Source of the DNA: Phymorhynchus buccinoides
Lineage: Eukaryota > Mollusca > Gastropoda > Neogastropoda > Raphitomidae
Direction: 5' to 3'
NCBI GenBank assembly: GCA_017654935.2
Contig: CM065706.1
Location: 4,680,808 to 4,744,807 of the forward strand
Length of the DNA: 64,000 nucleotides
Of the stretch, positions 22,410-36,458 are shown in pieces; positions within the stretch are counted from its first letter, which is position 1, and each line of letters starts with the position of its first letter. Made by a program: the position numbers and the translations under genes. The notes under the pieces were generated by a model that saw only the letters and a program-made list of their open reading frames with translations, made no database searches and was not told where the DNA came from.

Positions 22410-23340
22410 AAGATCCCAGGTTTGATCATGCTCACAAAATCCAACTCGGAACACTCGACCAGGACAGAGAGACTGTCCCAAACCAAAGTGTGCACAAATG
22501 ACTTGTCTTTGATTTGCCAAAGTCTATGGCATGAACGTATATAATGAATAAATAGTTAACAATATAAAGTCATTACATTCGTTCAAAAATATCATAGACA
22601 AGGTTTTTTTCCCAAAACAAAATGTATTCAGTCAATATATAGATTTAAATGAATAAAACACAGATGCCTTTAGTAGTCATCAGTGAATGAAGCCTAACCT
22701 AACAAAAATCAAAAACATATTTAGAGGGCAAAAGGCTAAAACAAAATAGCCTATAGTGCCACTGATTTATGCTATGCTTATGCTATGCTAATATTATATA
22801 TATATATATAGTATGAAAGAAAAATCTCAGTGAATAACCAGCTCCGTACCCCTACTCTGAAGGACTGAAAAGTTAGTGCATTTGAAATGCGGAATAGTTT
22901 GCTTTGATAAAACGTTTTTGTGTTCAATGTCTTTTTTTGTGAACCTCAGAAACAAAACCAGTTAACGTTAACTTTGAGTAATGTTCCGTGTTCAAAAATA
23001 AAATAAAATCTGTCACTCTTTCTCTGTCTCTGCATGCCCCCCCCCCTCTCTCTCTCTCTCTCCCTCTCCCCTTCTTCTTCTTCTTCTGCCAATGATGTCC
23101 ACCTGCTGTAACCGGCAATAACTGACATAATATTGGGGTTCAAAGAAAAATCGCTGCGCGGGAAAAAAGAAAGAAAAGAAGCCTAGACAGAGAGCATGTA
23201 TTACCCAGCTAGTCCAAGAACACCTGGCCCACACGAGGAAGAAACCCCCCACAAAAAAGAGAGAGAATGAGAAGGAGTGGGGGAGGGGGAGAGGGGATAG
23301 GGGAGGAGGTCAGTGTGCGTTTATGCAGACAGCTTCAGCA
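22408..23340. other. AT-rich non-coding sequence
   Basis: (AT)n at 22796-22811 and a C/CT-rich tract at 23037-23070. No gene is seen. Confidence 0.5.
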
Positions 23341-23347
23341 CCCTCAA

Positions 23348-23403
23348 ACACACACACACACGCGGCACGCACCCACGCGCACGCACGCACGTACATGCAC
23401 ACG

Positions 23404-23448
<45 letters not shown>
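23348..23448. repeat. (CA)n / CACG microsatellite
   Basis: CACACACG variants followed by pure CA at 23411-23447. Confidence 0.95.
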
Positions 23449-23450
<2 letters not shown>

Positions 23451-23981
23451 GGCTACACAACAGAAACCTCCAAAAGATGAAGGTAGTTGTCATCATCATG
23501 AAAGGAGAAAAATGCATTATACTTGTGGACTATGGCCACATGGTGCTAACACTAAAATAAAGGGTGATAACTAGGAATCAATTTCCGTTTCTTGTCGTGT
23601 GGGAAGTTTGATGCGCAGACCCCTCTCTGCTTGCTTCTTCCTTCCTTTCTTGACTATTCTGTCACTAGAAATTGGGCTTCAATTTTTATCGTAGTTATCA
23701 TGGACACTATATCGGATCCATGTAGTTATGCAGCGGAAAGGTATGAACTTTGTTTAAACACCACTCCGTGTGAAAATGACAAATCAGTCACTGATTCAGT
23801 GATAGATCATAGAATAATTCAGTGAAATATTAAGTGATGAAGCAAGGATATTTACTTATTATTATTTAGCCAACGGACACTTAACCAACGGACATTTAGC
23901 CAACATTTGCTGGGGGGTACATTTATCCAACATTAAATTTGTATTATTAAGTTAATGCAATGATTGTCGTATGCAAAAAAG

Positions 23982-24186
23982 TAGCATCGTGTAAATTCTT
24001 CACTCGCATTTGCGACATTAACTAAGGATGAACGCAATTTCACTTTTTCCGTATTTGAAACACTTTTCCGTACTCAAATCGTTCATATTTCATGACATTA
24101 TGGAAAAAAGTGAAATTAAATTTTTTTTGCTCAATGTCGCAAATGCTAAGTCTCATAGTAGCGAGCGAAGAATTTACCCGATGCTA
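23982..24186. mobile_element. Fold-back element running into the assembly gap
   Basis: Arm 1 (about 23983-24020: TAGCATCGTGTAAATTCTTC, then CTCGCATTTGCGACATT) is complementary to arm 2 (24137-24186), which ends GATGCTA immediately before the Ns. The interior includes a second stem around GTGAAATT. The contig ends at the last base of the second arm. Confidence 0.8.
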
Positions 24187-24686
24187 NNNNNNNNNNNNNN
24201 NNNNNNNNNNNNNNNNNNNNNNNNNNNNNNNNNNNNNNNNNNNNNNNNNNNNNNNNNNNNNNNNNNNNNNNNNNNNNNNNNNNNNNNNNNNNNNNNNNNN
24301 NNNNNNNNNNNNNNNNNNNNNNNNNNNNNNNNNNNNNNNNNNNNNNNNNNNNNNNNNNNNNNNNNNNNNNNNNNNNNNNNNNNNNNNNNNNNNNNNNNNN
24401 NNNNNNNNNNNNNNNNNNNNNNNNNNNNNNNNNNNNNNNNNNNNNNNNNNNNNNNNNNNNNNNNNNNNNNNNNNNNNNNNNNNNNNNNNNNNNNNNNNNN
24501 NNNNNNNNNNNNNNNNNNNNNNNNNNNNNNNNNNNNNNNNNNNNNNNNNNNNNNNNNNNNNNNNNNNNNNNNNNNNNNNNNNNNNNNNNNNNNNNNNNNN
24601 NNNNNNNNNNNNNNNNNNNNNNNNNNNNNNNNNNNNNNNNNNNNNNNNNNNNNNNNNNNNNNNNNNNNNNNNNNNNNNNNNNNNNN
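24187..24686. other. Assembly gap (500 N)
   Basis: Exactly 500 Ns, the same length as the second gap, so this is a fixed-size scaffolding gap of unknown true size. Confidence 1.
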
Positions 24687-25538
<852 letters not shown>

Positions 25539-25559
25539 TTTAAAAGAACAAGCAAACCC

Positions 25560-26020
25560 CCAACACACTCATGTTTAAAAACAAAGATTTATGTACAAAT
25601 TAACGTCGTCAAGAGATATGAATAATTATTTTAAAAACGTAATACAGTTCAGAAGCTACATAAAAAAGGTTAATAGGCGATGGTTGTTTTTATGTTTGAT
25701 CATAAGGTACTTATGGTAGTTTTTCTTGAAAACATTGAGACTTGAATGAACATTAAAAGAAGCTAAAATCGTATTCCACAAACAACCGCCCGAATACAAC
25801 AGACAAGTCTTGAAGAGATCAACTCTTGGAAGAGGTACTTTGATTTTAAGAACATTGCGGACGAGGTTTAAATCAAATTTATGTTTTAAAGCAGGAGGAG
25901 CGCGATCAGACATAATCTTAAACATGAAAATGGCTTTGTTATATTCAAGTTTCCATTGTAGAGGCAGTATTCCTAGGTGCTGATAGTCTGTAAGAGTAAG
26001 AGAGAGAGAGAGACTTAATC
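25560..26020 (-). pseudogene. LINE reverse-transcriptase C-terminal fragment (right arm)
   Basis: Counterpart of 10670-11160, encoding AVFMFKIMSDRAPPALKHKF, LPRVDLFKTCLLYSGG and LWNTILASFN on the minus strand. It stops at the poly-C contig end, so the 3' UTR is missing here. Confidence 0.75.
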
Positions 26021-26139
26021 AAATTCAAATAAGCTCATCTTTACTAAACTGGGAGTTAAAAAAAAAGCAGACTGAACAGAAAGCAAGGCACTGCTACAGT
26101 CTGCTCCTGTCCACAGCTTGACCAGTAATAGTAAGCATA

Positions 26140-26350
26140 GGTGAAGACGGGGTAAAAAGCCCATGGGCGGGTAAGAAGCCCATGCCAATTATGTCATGAC
26201 ATTTTTTTTAAATCAGTCAAATTTGCCCATGAGACGAATGCTAAGCATTAACATTCATCTCATGGGCAAAATGTGACTGAAATTTGCTTCATTTCATGAG
26301 ATTGGCATGGGCCTCTTACCCGCCCATGGGCTTTTTACCCCATCTTTCAC
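26140..26350. mobile_element. TA-flanked palindromic MITE (right-arm copy)
   Basis: 211-bp counterpart of 10368-10557, with ends GGTGAAGACGGGGTAAAAAG and CCCCATCTTTCAC and flanking TA at 26138-26139 and 26351-26352. Confidence 0.88.
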
Positions 26351-26899
26351 TACTGTAGTAGTTGTCAGGGCTGTTATGGGCCTCGTGGCCCTTTAATTAT
26401 GTTTAATTTGTATGCCCCTTCTTGGGTACGGTTTGGATTGTTAATGAATTTAGTGTTTGCACAGGATTTTCTTATCAAATCAATAATTTAGAACACTATT
26501 TGAATTGGCACAGGTGTAGTTTTGCTAACAACCAAATTCTCTTAAAAATTGAAAATGATCTCTTAGAAGCAACATTTTGCCTTGCTTGTTAAGCACAGGC
26601 TTATTATTACGTTCTCCTTCTTAAGGGCCCACAATCAACTGGCTGATTATTCTTAGAGAAAAAAAGGAAAAAGGTATTGTGTTATTTTCATCAAACAGAC
26701 CAGACATGTTGGTGAAAACAGGGTTTACAGCAGATTTTCAAACCTTTTTTTCAAATTTTGAAAATTTAGTTTTTCTTACCTTGTAGTTTTCCCATGGAAT
26801 TAGTTACTTATCAATGAAAAAAAACTGGCACCTAATTTTTGTTTTCCAATATACTCGAGAATGTTTTGCTTAATTTTCTAATTCTGACGAACAGAAACT

Positions 26900-26936
<37 letters not shown>

Positions 26937-27105
26937 GGGGGGGGGGGGGGGGGCGGGGAGGAGGGGGTTAATATAAAAAAAAATATTCCATAATAATTTT
27001 AAACAGAAAAATTATAAACAAGATGCAAACTATGGAATACAGAAACATGCAATTTTACCAAGAAAGGATGTAAAAAGGAAGCAAGGCCCACATGAACCCA
27101 AATAC
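26351..27105. other. AT-rich non-coding sequence with poly-G run
   Basis: Counterpart of left-arm 9655-10365. Poly-G-rich 26899-26966 replaces a short CCCCCA tract in the left arm. No gene. Confidence 0.5.
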
Positions 27106-27807
27106 TGACCATTGACAATAATTTAACCTGGTCCATTCATATTGCTGAACTTTGCAAAAAGATATCTAGAAAGGTTTACCAACTGAACAGAATAAAGCAC
27201 TTTCTTGACCAGCATACACGCAAGCTCTTCTTCTATGCATACATACAGCCAGATATTGATTATGCATCGACGTGCTGGGACATGGCTAGTGGTAATTCTT
27301 TGAAACCACTGAAAAGTTTATACCGACGTTCCTTAAAGCCTCAAATCTTCTTCCCTCATAACAAATGACTATAAAAATCTAGATATTCTCCCTTTTGATC
27401 AGAAATGTCGTTTAAATAAAGCCGTTTTCATGTATAAAATTATCAACAACCATACCCCACCCTATCTGCTAGCCAGGTTCCAGCACATCAATGTTCGTAA
27501 TAAAAGCGCTATTTTTATTCCACGCCCGCGAACAAACCTCTTTATGTCTTCCCTTATTTATGCGGGTGCAAAATTATGGAACTGTCTAAAAAAAAACCTT
27601 ACTGTCTAAAAAATAAATCAACTGTACATGCTTTCAAAAAAGCATATCACAAACAATTAATGTATCAAATATAATTAGTTATATATGGTCTCGACATATA
27701 ACATATATTAAAAATCTTTTAAATTTTAGTATGAGTTCTAATATGTTGCATATAATATCATCATGTATGCATCTATCATTGATGCAAGATAATGCCACAC
27801 ACGTGTA

Positions 27808-27843
<36 letters not shown>

Positions 27844-28020
27844 GTGTGTGTGTGTGTGTGTGTGTTGTTGTTCTTCAGTTTAACGTCCTTCCACTAAAAG
27901 TGATTCAGACAATATTATATTGTAGTTTGATGTTGGTGTGGTGAGTGTGAGTGGTGTGTGTCTGTAAATGTGTGTAAGCATTAGAGTAAGTGATAGGATA
28001 GTGATGCAGACCTAATATAC

Positions 28021-28113
28021 CCCCCCCCCCCCCCCCCCCCCACCCCCCTCCCCCCCCCCCCACCCCCCCCCCCCCCCCCCCCACCCCCCCACCCCCCCCC
28101 CCCCCCCCCCTCC

Positions 28114-28144
<31 letters not shown>

Positions 28145-28155
28145 ACCCCCCCCCA
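28021..28155. repeat. Poly-C with A/T interruptions
   Basis: 135 bp, inside the 3' UTR of the nested LINE. Likely of uncertain length. Confidence 0.95.
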
Positions 28156-28211
28156 AGAAAAAAAAGAAAAAAAAATTACATTTAAAGAATATAACCGATA
28201 AATGAACAATG

Positions 28212-28580
28212 TTAAAGATAAATACTAAGTGAACTACTTAATAAACATTTACAAACTGAATCAAGAACAGAATAATTGTTTAGAATACTAGGTAGAGACA
28301 ATGGCGTCGATCCATCAATAAAACCATCAATACCCGAATTCTTGAAAAGTTCTCTTGCTAATGGACAATGAATCAGTAAATGACTGACACTCAAGGATTC
28401 ACCACACATGCATTTAACATTAATACAGTATTTTGTTTTAAATGAATTCAAACGTAGTCTATGGATTAGACTTTCAATCTCCCTGGACGAGAAAGTAACA
28501 CGTTTGTGTAATATTATCTCATTGTCTCTAACATTAGATTTAATACAGTTATTATAATATTGAACGTCTGAGTTCATCAA
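28212..28580 (-). pseudogene. LINE ORF2: C-terminal zinc knuckle
   Basis: C-x-C-x8-H-x4-C region (CMCGESLSVSHLLIHCP) following LNSFKTKYCINV, typical of the end of RNase H-bearing LINE ORF2 proteins. Confidence 0.75.
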
Positions 28581-28710
28581 TTCAGTTTTGACATTTTCAT
28601 GAGAAGTTTTGTTTATAATTGAGAAACATTCTGTCAGATCTAAAAGAACATTAATTGATACTGCGTCGTCACTATTTTGAGCTGCATTTTTTGCAGCTTG
28701 GTCTACCCGT

Positions 28711-29118
28711 TCATTTTCCTGATATTCCGCAATGAGAAGGCACCCAACAAAAAGTAATGGTGATGCCTTTCAAGGAAAGAATGTGTATTATATGTTTAAT
28801 TTCAATTATCATGTCAAGTCGGATACATGAATTGGGAGACATAATAGCATACATTGCTGCTTTAGAATCAACACATATTAAGATGTGTCTGTTATTTATA
28901 GGAAAACTTAAAAGGAAATCCAAGGACATAAGGATAGCAAATAATTCAGCGCTATATATAGACAAATTTTTACCAAGATAGAACAACTTTTCTACTTTTA
29001 AGCTAGGAATAATGAAAGCTGCTCCCGAGTTATTATCTTCTAAAACTGAACCATCTGTGAATATTTTTAAATATTGATTGTACGTATTTTCTAAGTGCGT
29101 GTACACAGACGTTCTCAA
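28711..29118 (-). pseudogene. LINE ORF2: RNase H domain
   Basis: FTDGS, IYSAELFAIL, ICVDSKAAM and CWVPSHCGISG carry the Asp-Glu-Asp residues and the WVPSH motif of LINE RNase H. A single-base frameshift after GISG is followed, in another frame, by NERVDQAAKNAA. This domain is typical of I-group elements. Confidence 0.88.
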
Positions 29119-29161
29119 AATATTGGGAGAACCCTTTTTAGATAAATGAGAGTAATCAATA

Positions 29162-30653
29162 TCAAAGACAGCTTTTGATTGCTCCCATTTTGGAATGGGA
29201 GAAAATGTTTTTTTTTTTAGTGATGTTACTTTTATCTAGTTTTGTATCTCTTAGAAGATCGGAGGAAAACGAATAAATAGATTTTGTGGATAGAATATTC
29301 TGAGCACGTTTTCCAAAATCCTTTTCAGAATTTAAACATACCTCTTCTGAGCAAAAATTGTTTTGAGAAAAACTTTTCAAAACAAATTTTGAAGCAGAAG
29401 CTTTACGGAGTTCTGTGAGAGGTAAAACTCCCACTTCGCTATATGTCCCTAAGTTAGATGTATGTGTGGGAACTCCAAGAGCAATTTTGTAAGCTTTGCA
29501 GTCAGTACTCTGAAGTTTATTTAAAAGATATTGAGGTGCATTAAAAAAAAAAAACTTCTTGAGCATATGATAGTCTAGAACGTACAAGGGTGGATGCTAA
29601 AATTATTAATGTGTTGGTATCTTGACCCCCAAGATTGTTTACTAACTATTTTAAGGAAGTTTAAGCTTTTCCTTGCTTTGTTTAAAATATAATCAATATG
29701 AGCATTCCACGTTAACTTACTACTTAAGAAAACACCTAAGAATTTGACGCTTTTAACATAATTTAAAACAATGCCATCCAAGATGAAAATTGGAAGTTTA
29801 TCTGGATCATATCCAGAGTTAAAAAGCATCAGATTTGTCTTTTCTGGCGAAAGAGAAAGCCCGTTTTCATATAAAAAATTATTTATTTTATTAAGTTCGT
29901 GTTGATATTTAATTTTGATATAATTCAGTGACCTTGATGGAGTATGTCGTTTCATTGTTACTTTCATCCATAGGCATATATCGTCTGCAAATTGAGCTAA
30001 CTCTGTATCTTTAGAAAGACCTTTGGGTAGATCAGAAATCAAAATATTAAATAATATTGGCGAAATTACTGATCCTTGAGGTAAACCCATTTGTAAAGGC
30101 CTAGGGTTCGAATATGTATTTTCTATTCTTGTTTGAATATGCCTACAATGTTAGAAAATCTTGAATATAATTGTACATATTACCACTGATACCAATATTT
30201 TTTATTTTATACAAAAGCCGCTTGTGCCACACTTGTTCATAGGCTTTTCGTATGTCAAAAAAATGTTGCAAGTACGTTCTTACGACGTGCAAACTGATGT
30301 TTTACATGGGTTGTAAGTTTGACTAGATGTTCTATTGTGGATCTGCCTGTCTGGAATGCAGCTTGGTTAATTGGTATGATGCTATGTTTACTACAATGAT
30401 GAATTAGTCTTTTTAACACAATCTTTTCCATTAATTTACATGTATTAGATGTTAATGCAATAGGGCGGTAACTATTTATATCTCTAAGTGGCTTCCCCTT
30501 CTTATGAATTGGAACAATGATGGAATGCTTCCAAATTAAAGGCATTCTACCATCGCTCCAATATTTTTGAAACAACAAATAAAGAAAATATATTACATTT
30601 TGCGGAAGGTGACTTAACATTTCATTGGAAATGCCGTCTAAGTATTGAGGCAC
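29162..30653 (-). pseudogene. LINE ORF2: reverse transcriptase domain (frameshifted)
   Basis: Reads in successive frames. 30653-30255 has IIVPIHKKGKPLRDINSYRP and AAFQTGRSTIEHL. 30090-29575 has GLPQGSVISPILFNILISDL and the catalytic FADDICLW, then the thumb segment VKFLGVFLSSKLTWNAHI. 29587-29162 has YKIALGVPTHTSN. The finger, palm and thumb order is complete but broken at about 30250-30090 and about 29580. Confidence 0.88.
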
Positions 30654-30853
30654 TCTTTTACCTCCTCTAATGTTATAGGAGCATTTAAATAATGATCTTC
30701 TACTGGTTTTGGACTATTATAAACGTCTTTTTCTTCTTCACTTTCACGATGATTTTTATAATCTGTTGATAAGTTGTCAATGCTACTATTTTTTGCAAAT
30801 AAATCAGCAAATGCTTCGGCTTTATCAAAATTAGATGGGAATTCGGAATTGTT

Positions 30854-31640
30854 TCATTTAACTGGACAATGTGGTAGGTTAACCCCACTTTTCATCGTTT
30901 TTAATTGTGTCCAAACTTTTTGAACATCTTTAAAATTTGATACCTCATTTTCACAGAAAGAAGACCAATATTGCCGTTTTGCTTGCGCATTTATTCTATT
31001 TTGTTTGTTTTTTGCTCTTTTCTTTTCAAGAAGTTTTTTAACCTTTTCTTTAGGATCCTTCTCTCTTTTATACTCTCTTATTTTGTTCTTTTTCTCTTGC
31101 TTAGCACCTTGGCAAGTCTCATTCCACCACACATTACCCAAATGTTCCTTTGATTTTACAGATTTTATTGTTGGAATCGATTCATTAGCAGCAGAAATGA
31201 TTGCGTTTTGAAATCTGTCATATAGTGTATCAACATCTTGACAATTCATATTGTTTATATCTATATAAAATGAACTTAATAAATACGAAAATGTATTCCA
31301 GTTTGCAAATTTGTAACTATATTTCGGAACTTTATCATGCGTCACATTGTTTGTTTTATGTCTCATAGTCTCAAATGAAATGACGATAGGCAGATGGTCA
31401 CTATTTAACGTGTCATCAAGGGTTTGCCAGTCACAAGATACAGCCAGTTCTGGAGATATCAACGATATATCGATGGCACTAGGATTATGTTTGGGATTGT
31501 CAGGGATACGGGTTATACTACCGTCGTTTAAAAGGTAAAGAGATGAATCAACTATATTTTCAATAAAACGATTATTGGTTATGACTTTACATCCTTTTTC
31601 CCAGAATGGTGAATGGGCATTAAAGTCACCAGTGACAAGA
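30854..31640 (-). pseudogene. LINE ORF2: C-terminal part of AP endonuclease domain
   Basis: Contains [14 protein letters not shown] (the GDFNAH catalytic block) and LNSDHLPIVISF (the SDH block), then a Lys-rich linker and the YWSSFCENEV segment that precedes RT. The first part of the endonuclease is missing: upstream the frame is only HTHT and SLSL from microsatellites. It normally nicks target DNA for target-primed reverse transcription; this copy cannot be active. Confidence 0.85.
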
Positions 31641-31654
31641 TATTTATTAGAATG

Positions 31655-32150
<496 letters not shown>

Positions 32151-32396
32151 TGAGTACAAATATGCATATGAGCCTGTATGTATGTGTGTTTTGGTGTGTA
32201 CCTGTAAGTGAATGGGTGGGGATGGGCAAGGGTTGTGGATTTTTTTAAATTATTTTTTGCTTTGCTTCTTGCTTTTTGTTCTTTTGATGTATTTGATTTT
32301 GTTCTTGAGGGCAGGTGTAAAAAAGCGTAATATGCTTATCTGTTTACCCTCAATAAAAAAAATTTGAGTTCGAGTTCGAGTTTGAGTTCGAAATAC

Positions 32397-33224
32397 TTCT
32401 ACTACTACTTGATTTTCAGAAGACAAACGAACCATGTGCACATATGTGTGTGTGTGTGTGTGTGTGTGCTTTCAAGATGGCAGATTCAGTACCAAGGTGT
32501 ATCCTTCTCTATCGTACTAACGCCCTCCTTTCGCACACACCCTTGTGGCTGCCATCAATAATGCATGCTTTAATAGGGAAAACTCTTCGGCAATCTTGCA
32601 TGCTGATTCTGGATTGAAGAACGCCGTCAAAGCAGTGCTTTCCATCGGCGAAGTCAGGCAAGTGACACATCGTTCAAATGAACTGTAGGCCTACACAACA
32701 TGGTGTGACACAGTTAAAGTGAATGAAACAACTTAATTGAACTTTTCAGACTTTGGGACTCACTTCACGAAAATTATGTGATGAGTGACTTTAAATGAGA
32801 ATCATGAATTGAAAGTACTTTTGACAACTTGTGTGTGTTAAATAACTTTTGTTTATCAAAACCATCCTGTCGACATGCTGAACATTTACTACGAGTAAGA
32901 ACACTGTTGACCGAACCATCGAGTGCATGGTGACCTACATAGGCCCTAAACTACACAGGTTTTCCCAGGCCTGTCCACATCTACTACACACGACTTGCAG
33001 ATGAACAAGCCCACTGCAGTCAACCACTACGGCCCGACTTCGAAAACAACAATACGTACATCCATCTATACCATCTTGTCAATGTTTATAACGAAGCTAG
33101 CAAACCAAAGACAGTAAAAATATAAATGACTTGTTATCTTATGCCGCGCCGCTTTGTTGCTCCTGATTCACGTGCAGGCTAGAATGTGCCTTTGTTGTTA
33201 TCAGAAGATGAACTGTGTAACATA
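32397..33224. other. Right-arm counterpart of 8640-9436; empty MITE site
   Basis: Begins with the intact MITE target site (single TA), then (TG)n at 32443-32468 and unique non-coding sequence. No gene seen. Confidence 0.7.
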
Positions 33225-33530
33225 CCGTTCACCATTTATCTTGAATAAACGGTTGAGATGTATGTGTCAGCCTGTGGCCAGTTTGCGAATGCACTGGTTC
33301 AAACCCAGCTGGTTCACAGTGTTGTATCCTTAGGAAAGATACTTTACTCCTATTTCCTATTTCCTGGTCCTTCGGATGAGACCTAAAACTGAGGTCCCAT
33401 GTGTGAACACACGCACAAGATCTTGTACACACTTTAAAGCCCATTCCACTATTCGGTACGAGTAGGTCGCGTGTGCCGGTGGAATGGAAGCATCCCCAAT
33501 CAGAAGAAGAAGAAGAAGAAGAGGAAGAAG
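33225..33530 (+). mobile_element. tRNA-like SINE (right copy)
   Basis: Plus-strand copy with A-box-like GCCTGTGGCCAGTTTGCGAA, B-box-like GGTTCAAACCC and a (GAA)n tail at 33504-33533. Counterpart of 8340-8640. Contains a duplicated 'CCTATTT' step not in the left copy. Confidence 0.65.
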
Positions 33531-33539
33531 AAGGTTAGG

Positions 33540-34050
33540 TTAGGTATTAGGAACAGGCTTTCATCAGCCTAGGCCTTGCGGCCTATAAAACGCCCCATCA
33601 TTGACAGATACATTTTGATTTTGCATTGGGGTCTGACACAAAAATAAAATACAAGCAATCAAATTATCTTTAATAATTACTAATCAAATTCCAGAAAGAG
33701 ATCTCTAAATTTTGGTAATTCATCCACAAGATTCTTGAAACAATTAGTAGTTGGTGCATATTTGATATTAGTGGGGAGGTCATTCCAGTATTAAGCAACT
33801 TTGTTAGAAAAACAATATTTCCTAATGTTAGTACAGCAGTGTTTAATAAAAAATAAAAATTCCCTCAGACTTTCTTGTATAGTGATACAGTGAATAGCGA
33901 GTCAACAGAAATATTGTCTATTTCATTGAATATTTTATATGTTTGAATGAGGTCTCCCCTCAATCTTCTTCCTTTAAGTTTAACAGTTTAAGAGAATGGA
34001 GATTTAAATAATTCAGTCTTTCAGAATAGGTCAAGAAGAAGAAGAAGAAA
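33540..34050 (-). pseudogene. LINE reverse-transcriptase remnant (right copy)
   Basis: Counterpart of 7820-8330. It retains the RLRGDLIQTYKIFNEI segment on the minus strand. Confidence 0.7.
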
Positions 34051-34486
34051 GTGAGGTTTTTTTAATGCAGCCAAAATGGGTGGGGGTTGGAGCGGGTGCA
34101 GGGCCAAAAAAAGGGGTGTGACATGTGGGCCTGCAAGTGCAACTAACCACAGATCGAACCACAACCACTGTACCAGGATTCTAACCCTCACCCAAATTTA
34201 TCATTTTTTTGATACAAAATTAAAAACGACGTATTTAGTCGTGTTTAAAGTCCTTACCTTGAGCTGCGTAAACTGTAATAAAAAAAATTAAAATGTCTAT
34301 GCTCCCAAGAGGTCTACATGGCGCTTCCAAGTTGATCCAAGAAGACAAGTTTCGACGCATCTCACGACAGGAAACATCTAAATAAGTTATTGCCCTTTAC
34401 GTGGCAAACATGTGGCCATAGACCACAAGTCCAAACCAAGAATACCTGAACCAAGTACGAAAAGGAAAGAAAATAACAGCAAGGAT

Positions 34487-34619
34487 GGAATTCTGATCGC
34501 TTCTCGGCCTTTTGGCTAAGACAGTGATTCAGGAACATAATTTTTTGTTTATACCCTGGTTAGTTTGTTCAGCCCGTCGTACATGGCGAAAGCCGATACG
34601 CGACATTAAACTGAACTTC
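34487..34619 (+). mobile_element. U2-snRNA-headed short retroposon (right copy)
   Basis: 34496-34521 matches U2 snRNA nucleotides 1-26 exactly. The next bases (CAGTGATT) may be a degraded continuation, then unrelated sequence ends GACATTAAACTGAA. The 10-bp direct repeat CAGCAAGGAT flanks it at 34477-34486 and 34620-34629. Confidence 0.8.
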
Positions 34620-34758
34620 CAGCAAGGATAGAGTAGAAAGTGAAAGGATAAGATAGTATGGGGAGAAGATAGAGCCCAAGATAGTCAGGAATAACTTAAG
34701 TATTTGTAGATACACCGTTTACTATGTAGAATGATATTTATGAGATTCAAAATTGAAG

Positions 34759-34918
<160 letters not shown>

Positions 34919-35109
34919 TTGCGCGTCCCATACTGGAATACGCTTCTACAGTGTACGTCGCTTTAGAAACGCATCAAGTCCATGATAGAACTGCCGCTAA
35001 GTCACAGGCCCTCTAAGTCACAGGTCCGCTATGTCACACTCCCTCTAAGTAGTTAATTGTCTATGTGTTTATATGTCCGTGTGTCTATGTGTTGATGTGA
35101 TTTTGGTAC

Positions 35110-36000
35110 CTTGTACAGTGTAGATCTCGATGACTATTGGTCACTAACAATGACCAGTGGTCACTTTGACTTAATAATCAAATTTTGATTAGCAACAGCT
35201 TAATTCTTTCCTGTCACTAGATAATTTATGCACATGTATAATCCAGATGACAAGTGGTCACTGCCACTGACCAGTGGTCACTTTGACGTACATTCCACAC
35301 TGACCAGTGGTCATGCAGTGACAATGATCAGTGGTCACTTTGACGTAAATTCCACTTTGACTTAAAAATAAAATTGTCCTTAAATTGTCACTGACCACTT
35401 GTCATCTGCATTGTAAATGGAGCAGTAGTACTCACGATACACTAATATAAGCTGTTAAACATTGAACATGTGGAATTTACCTCAAAGCGGCAGTGACCAC
35501 TGGTCATCTGGATTATGCATACATTACCTGGTGGCAGGAAACTAGTAATCTGTTAAGAATCAAAATTTGTTTTTTTAAGTTAAAGTGACGACACTGGTCA
35601 TTGTCACTGACCGCTGGTCGATGTACATTGTACAAGGTGCAGTAGTACTCATTACACTAATAAGCTGTTAAACACAGCGACAATGTGGAATTTACATGAA
35701 AGTAGACCACTGGTCAGTGGCCGCGTGACCACTGGTCATCTGGGTTATACATGTGTATACAGGCTGTTGGTGACAGGAAATAATTTGATCAAATTTGATT
35801 CTTAAGTCAAATTGACCACTGGTCATTGTCACTGACCACTGCATGGTCATCCACATCGATCGTGCAAGGTGCAGTATAGTTGTGCTCATGACATGAAAAA
35901 CAACTGGAATCTACATAAAAATGACCACTGCATGGTCAGTAGCAGTGACCATGCACTCCAGGCAAGACCAATCCGACCGTATAGTGGTCCCCGGGGCCAA
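35110..36000. repeat. Array of TGACCAnTGGTCA dyads (right copy)
   Basis: Reverse-complement counterpart of 5860-6720, with the same pairing of dyads and minor indels. Confidence 0.75.
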
Positions 36001-36009
36001 ACCCCGACC

Positions 36010-36420
36010 GGCACAGCCCCTGCTCTTCATTTACCGCTACTTTGATCTATGGCCCCCTTCTCAGAGATTTTATACAGTCTGTGACTTAACATGAACTGAC
36101 GTGGCTCTCCTTGCAAGAACGAAGACAGACAGACTAGTCATGCTCTATAAAATCAAAAATGAACTAGATAGTCGATCACCATGGACGGGGAGAACCTGAC
36201 AGATAAACTGATCCCAGCACCGCAACCCAAGCGTTCAGCCCACACCAAGCAGCTGGTCCAGATCTACTGCCGTACTTAATACAGACAGGCCAGGTTCCTG
36301 CCACGTACCATCAAGGCATGGAACAATCTCCCTGAACAGGTCGACTTTTGAGGTGGGGACCTTGGGCACTTTCGTGTCCTGGGTCTCCAAGTCACACACT
36401 AACTGCCGCACCCCTTTCTC
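36010..36420 (+). pseudogene. LINE reverse-transcriptase C-terminal remnant (right copy)
   Basis: Plus-strand counterpart of 5440-5760, with ARFLPRTIKAWNNLPEQV near 36285-36345. A poly-C run follows at 36429-36455. Confidence 0.65.
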
Positions 36421-36424
36421 TCCT

Positions 36425-36458
<34 letters not shown>

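Noticed and set aside
22924..23252. Minus-strand frames near 23 kb
   Set aside because: Dominated by CT-rich and poly-C sequence; no domain.
34496..34521. U2 snRNA gene
   Set aside because: Only the first 26 nt match; the rest of U2 (branch-site region, Sm site, 3' stems) is absent.
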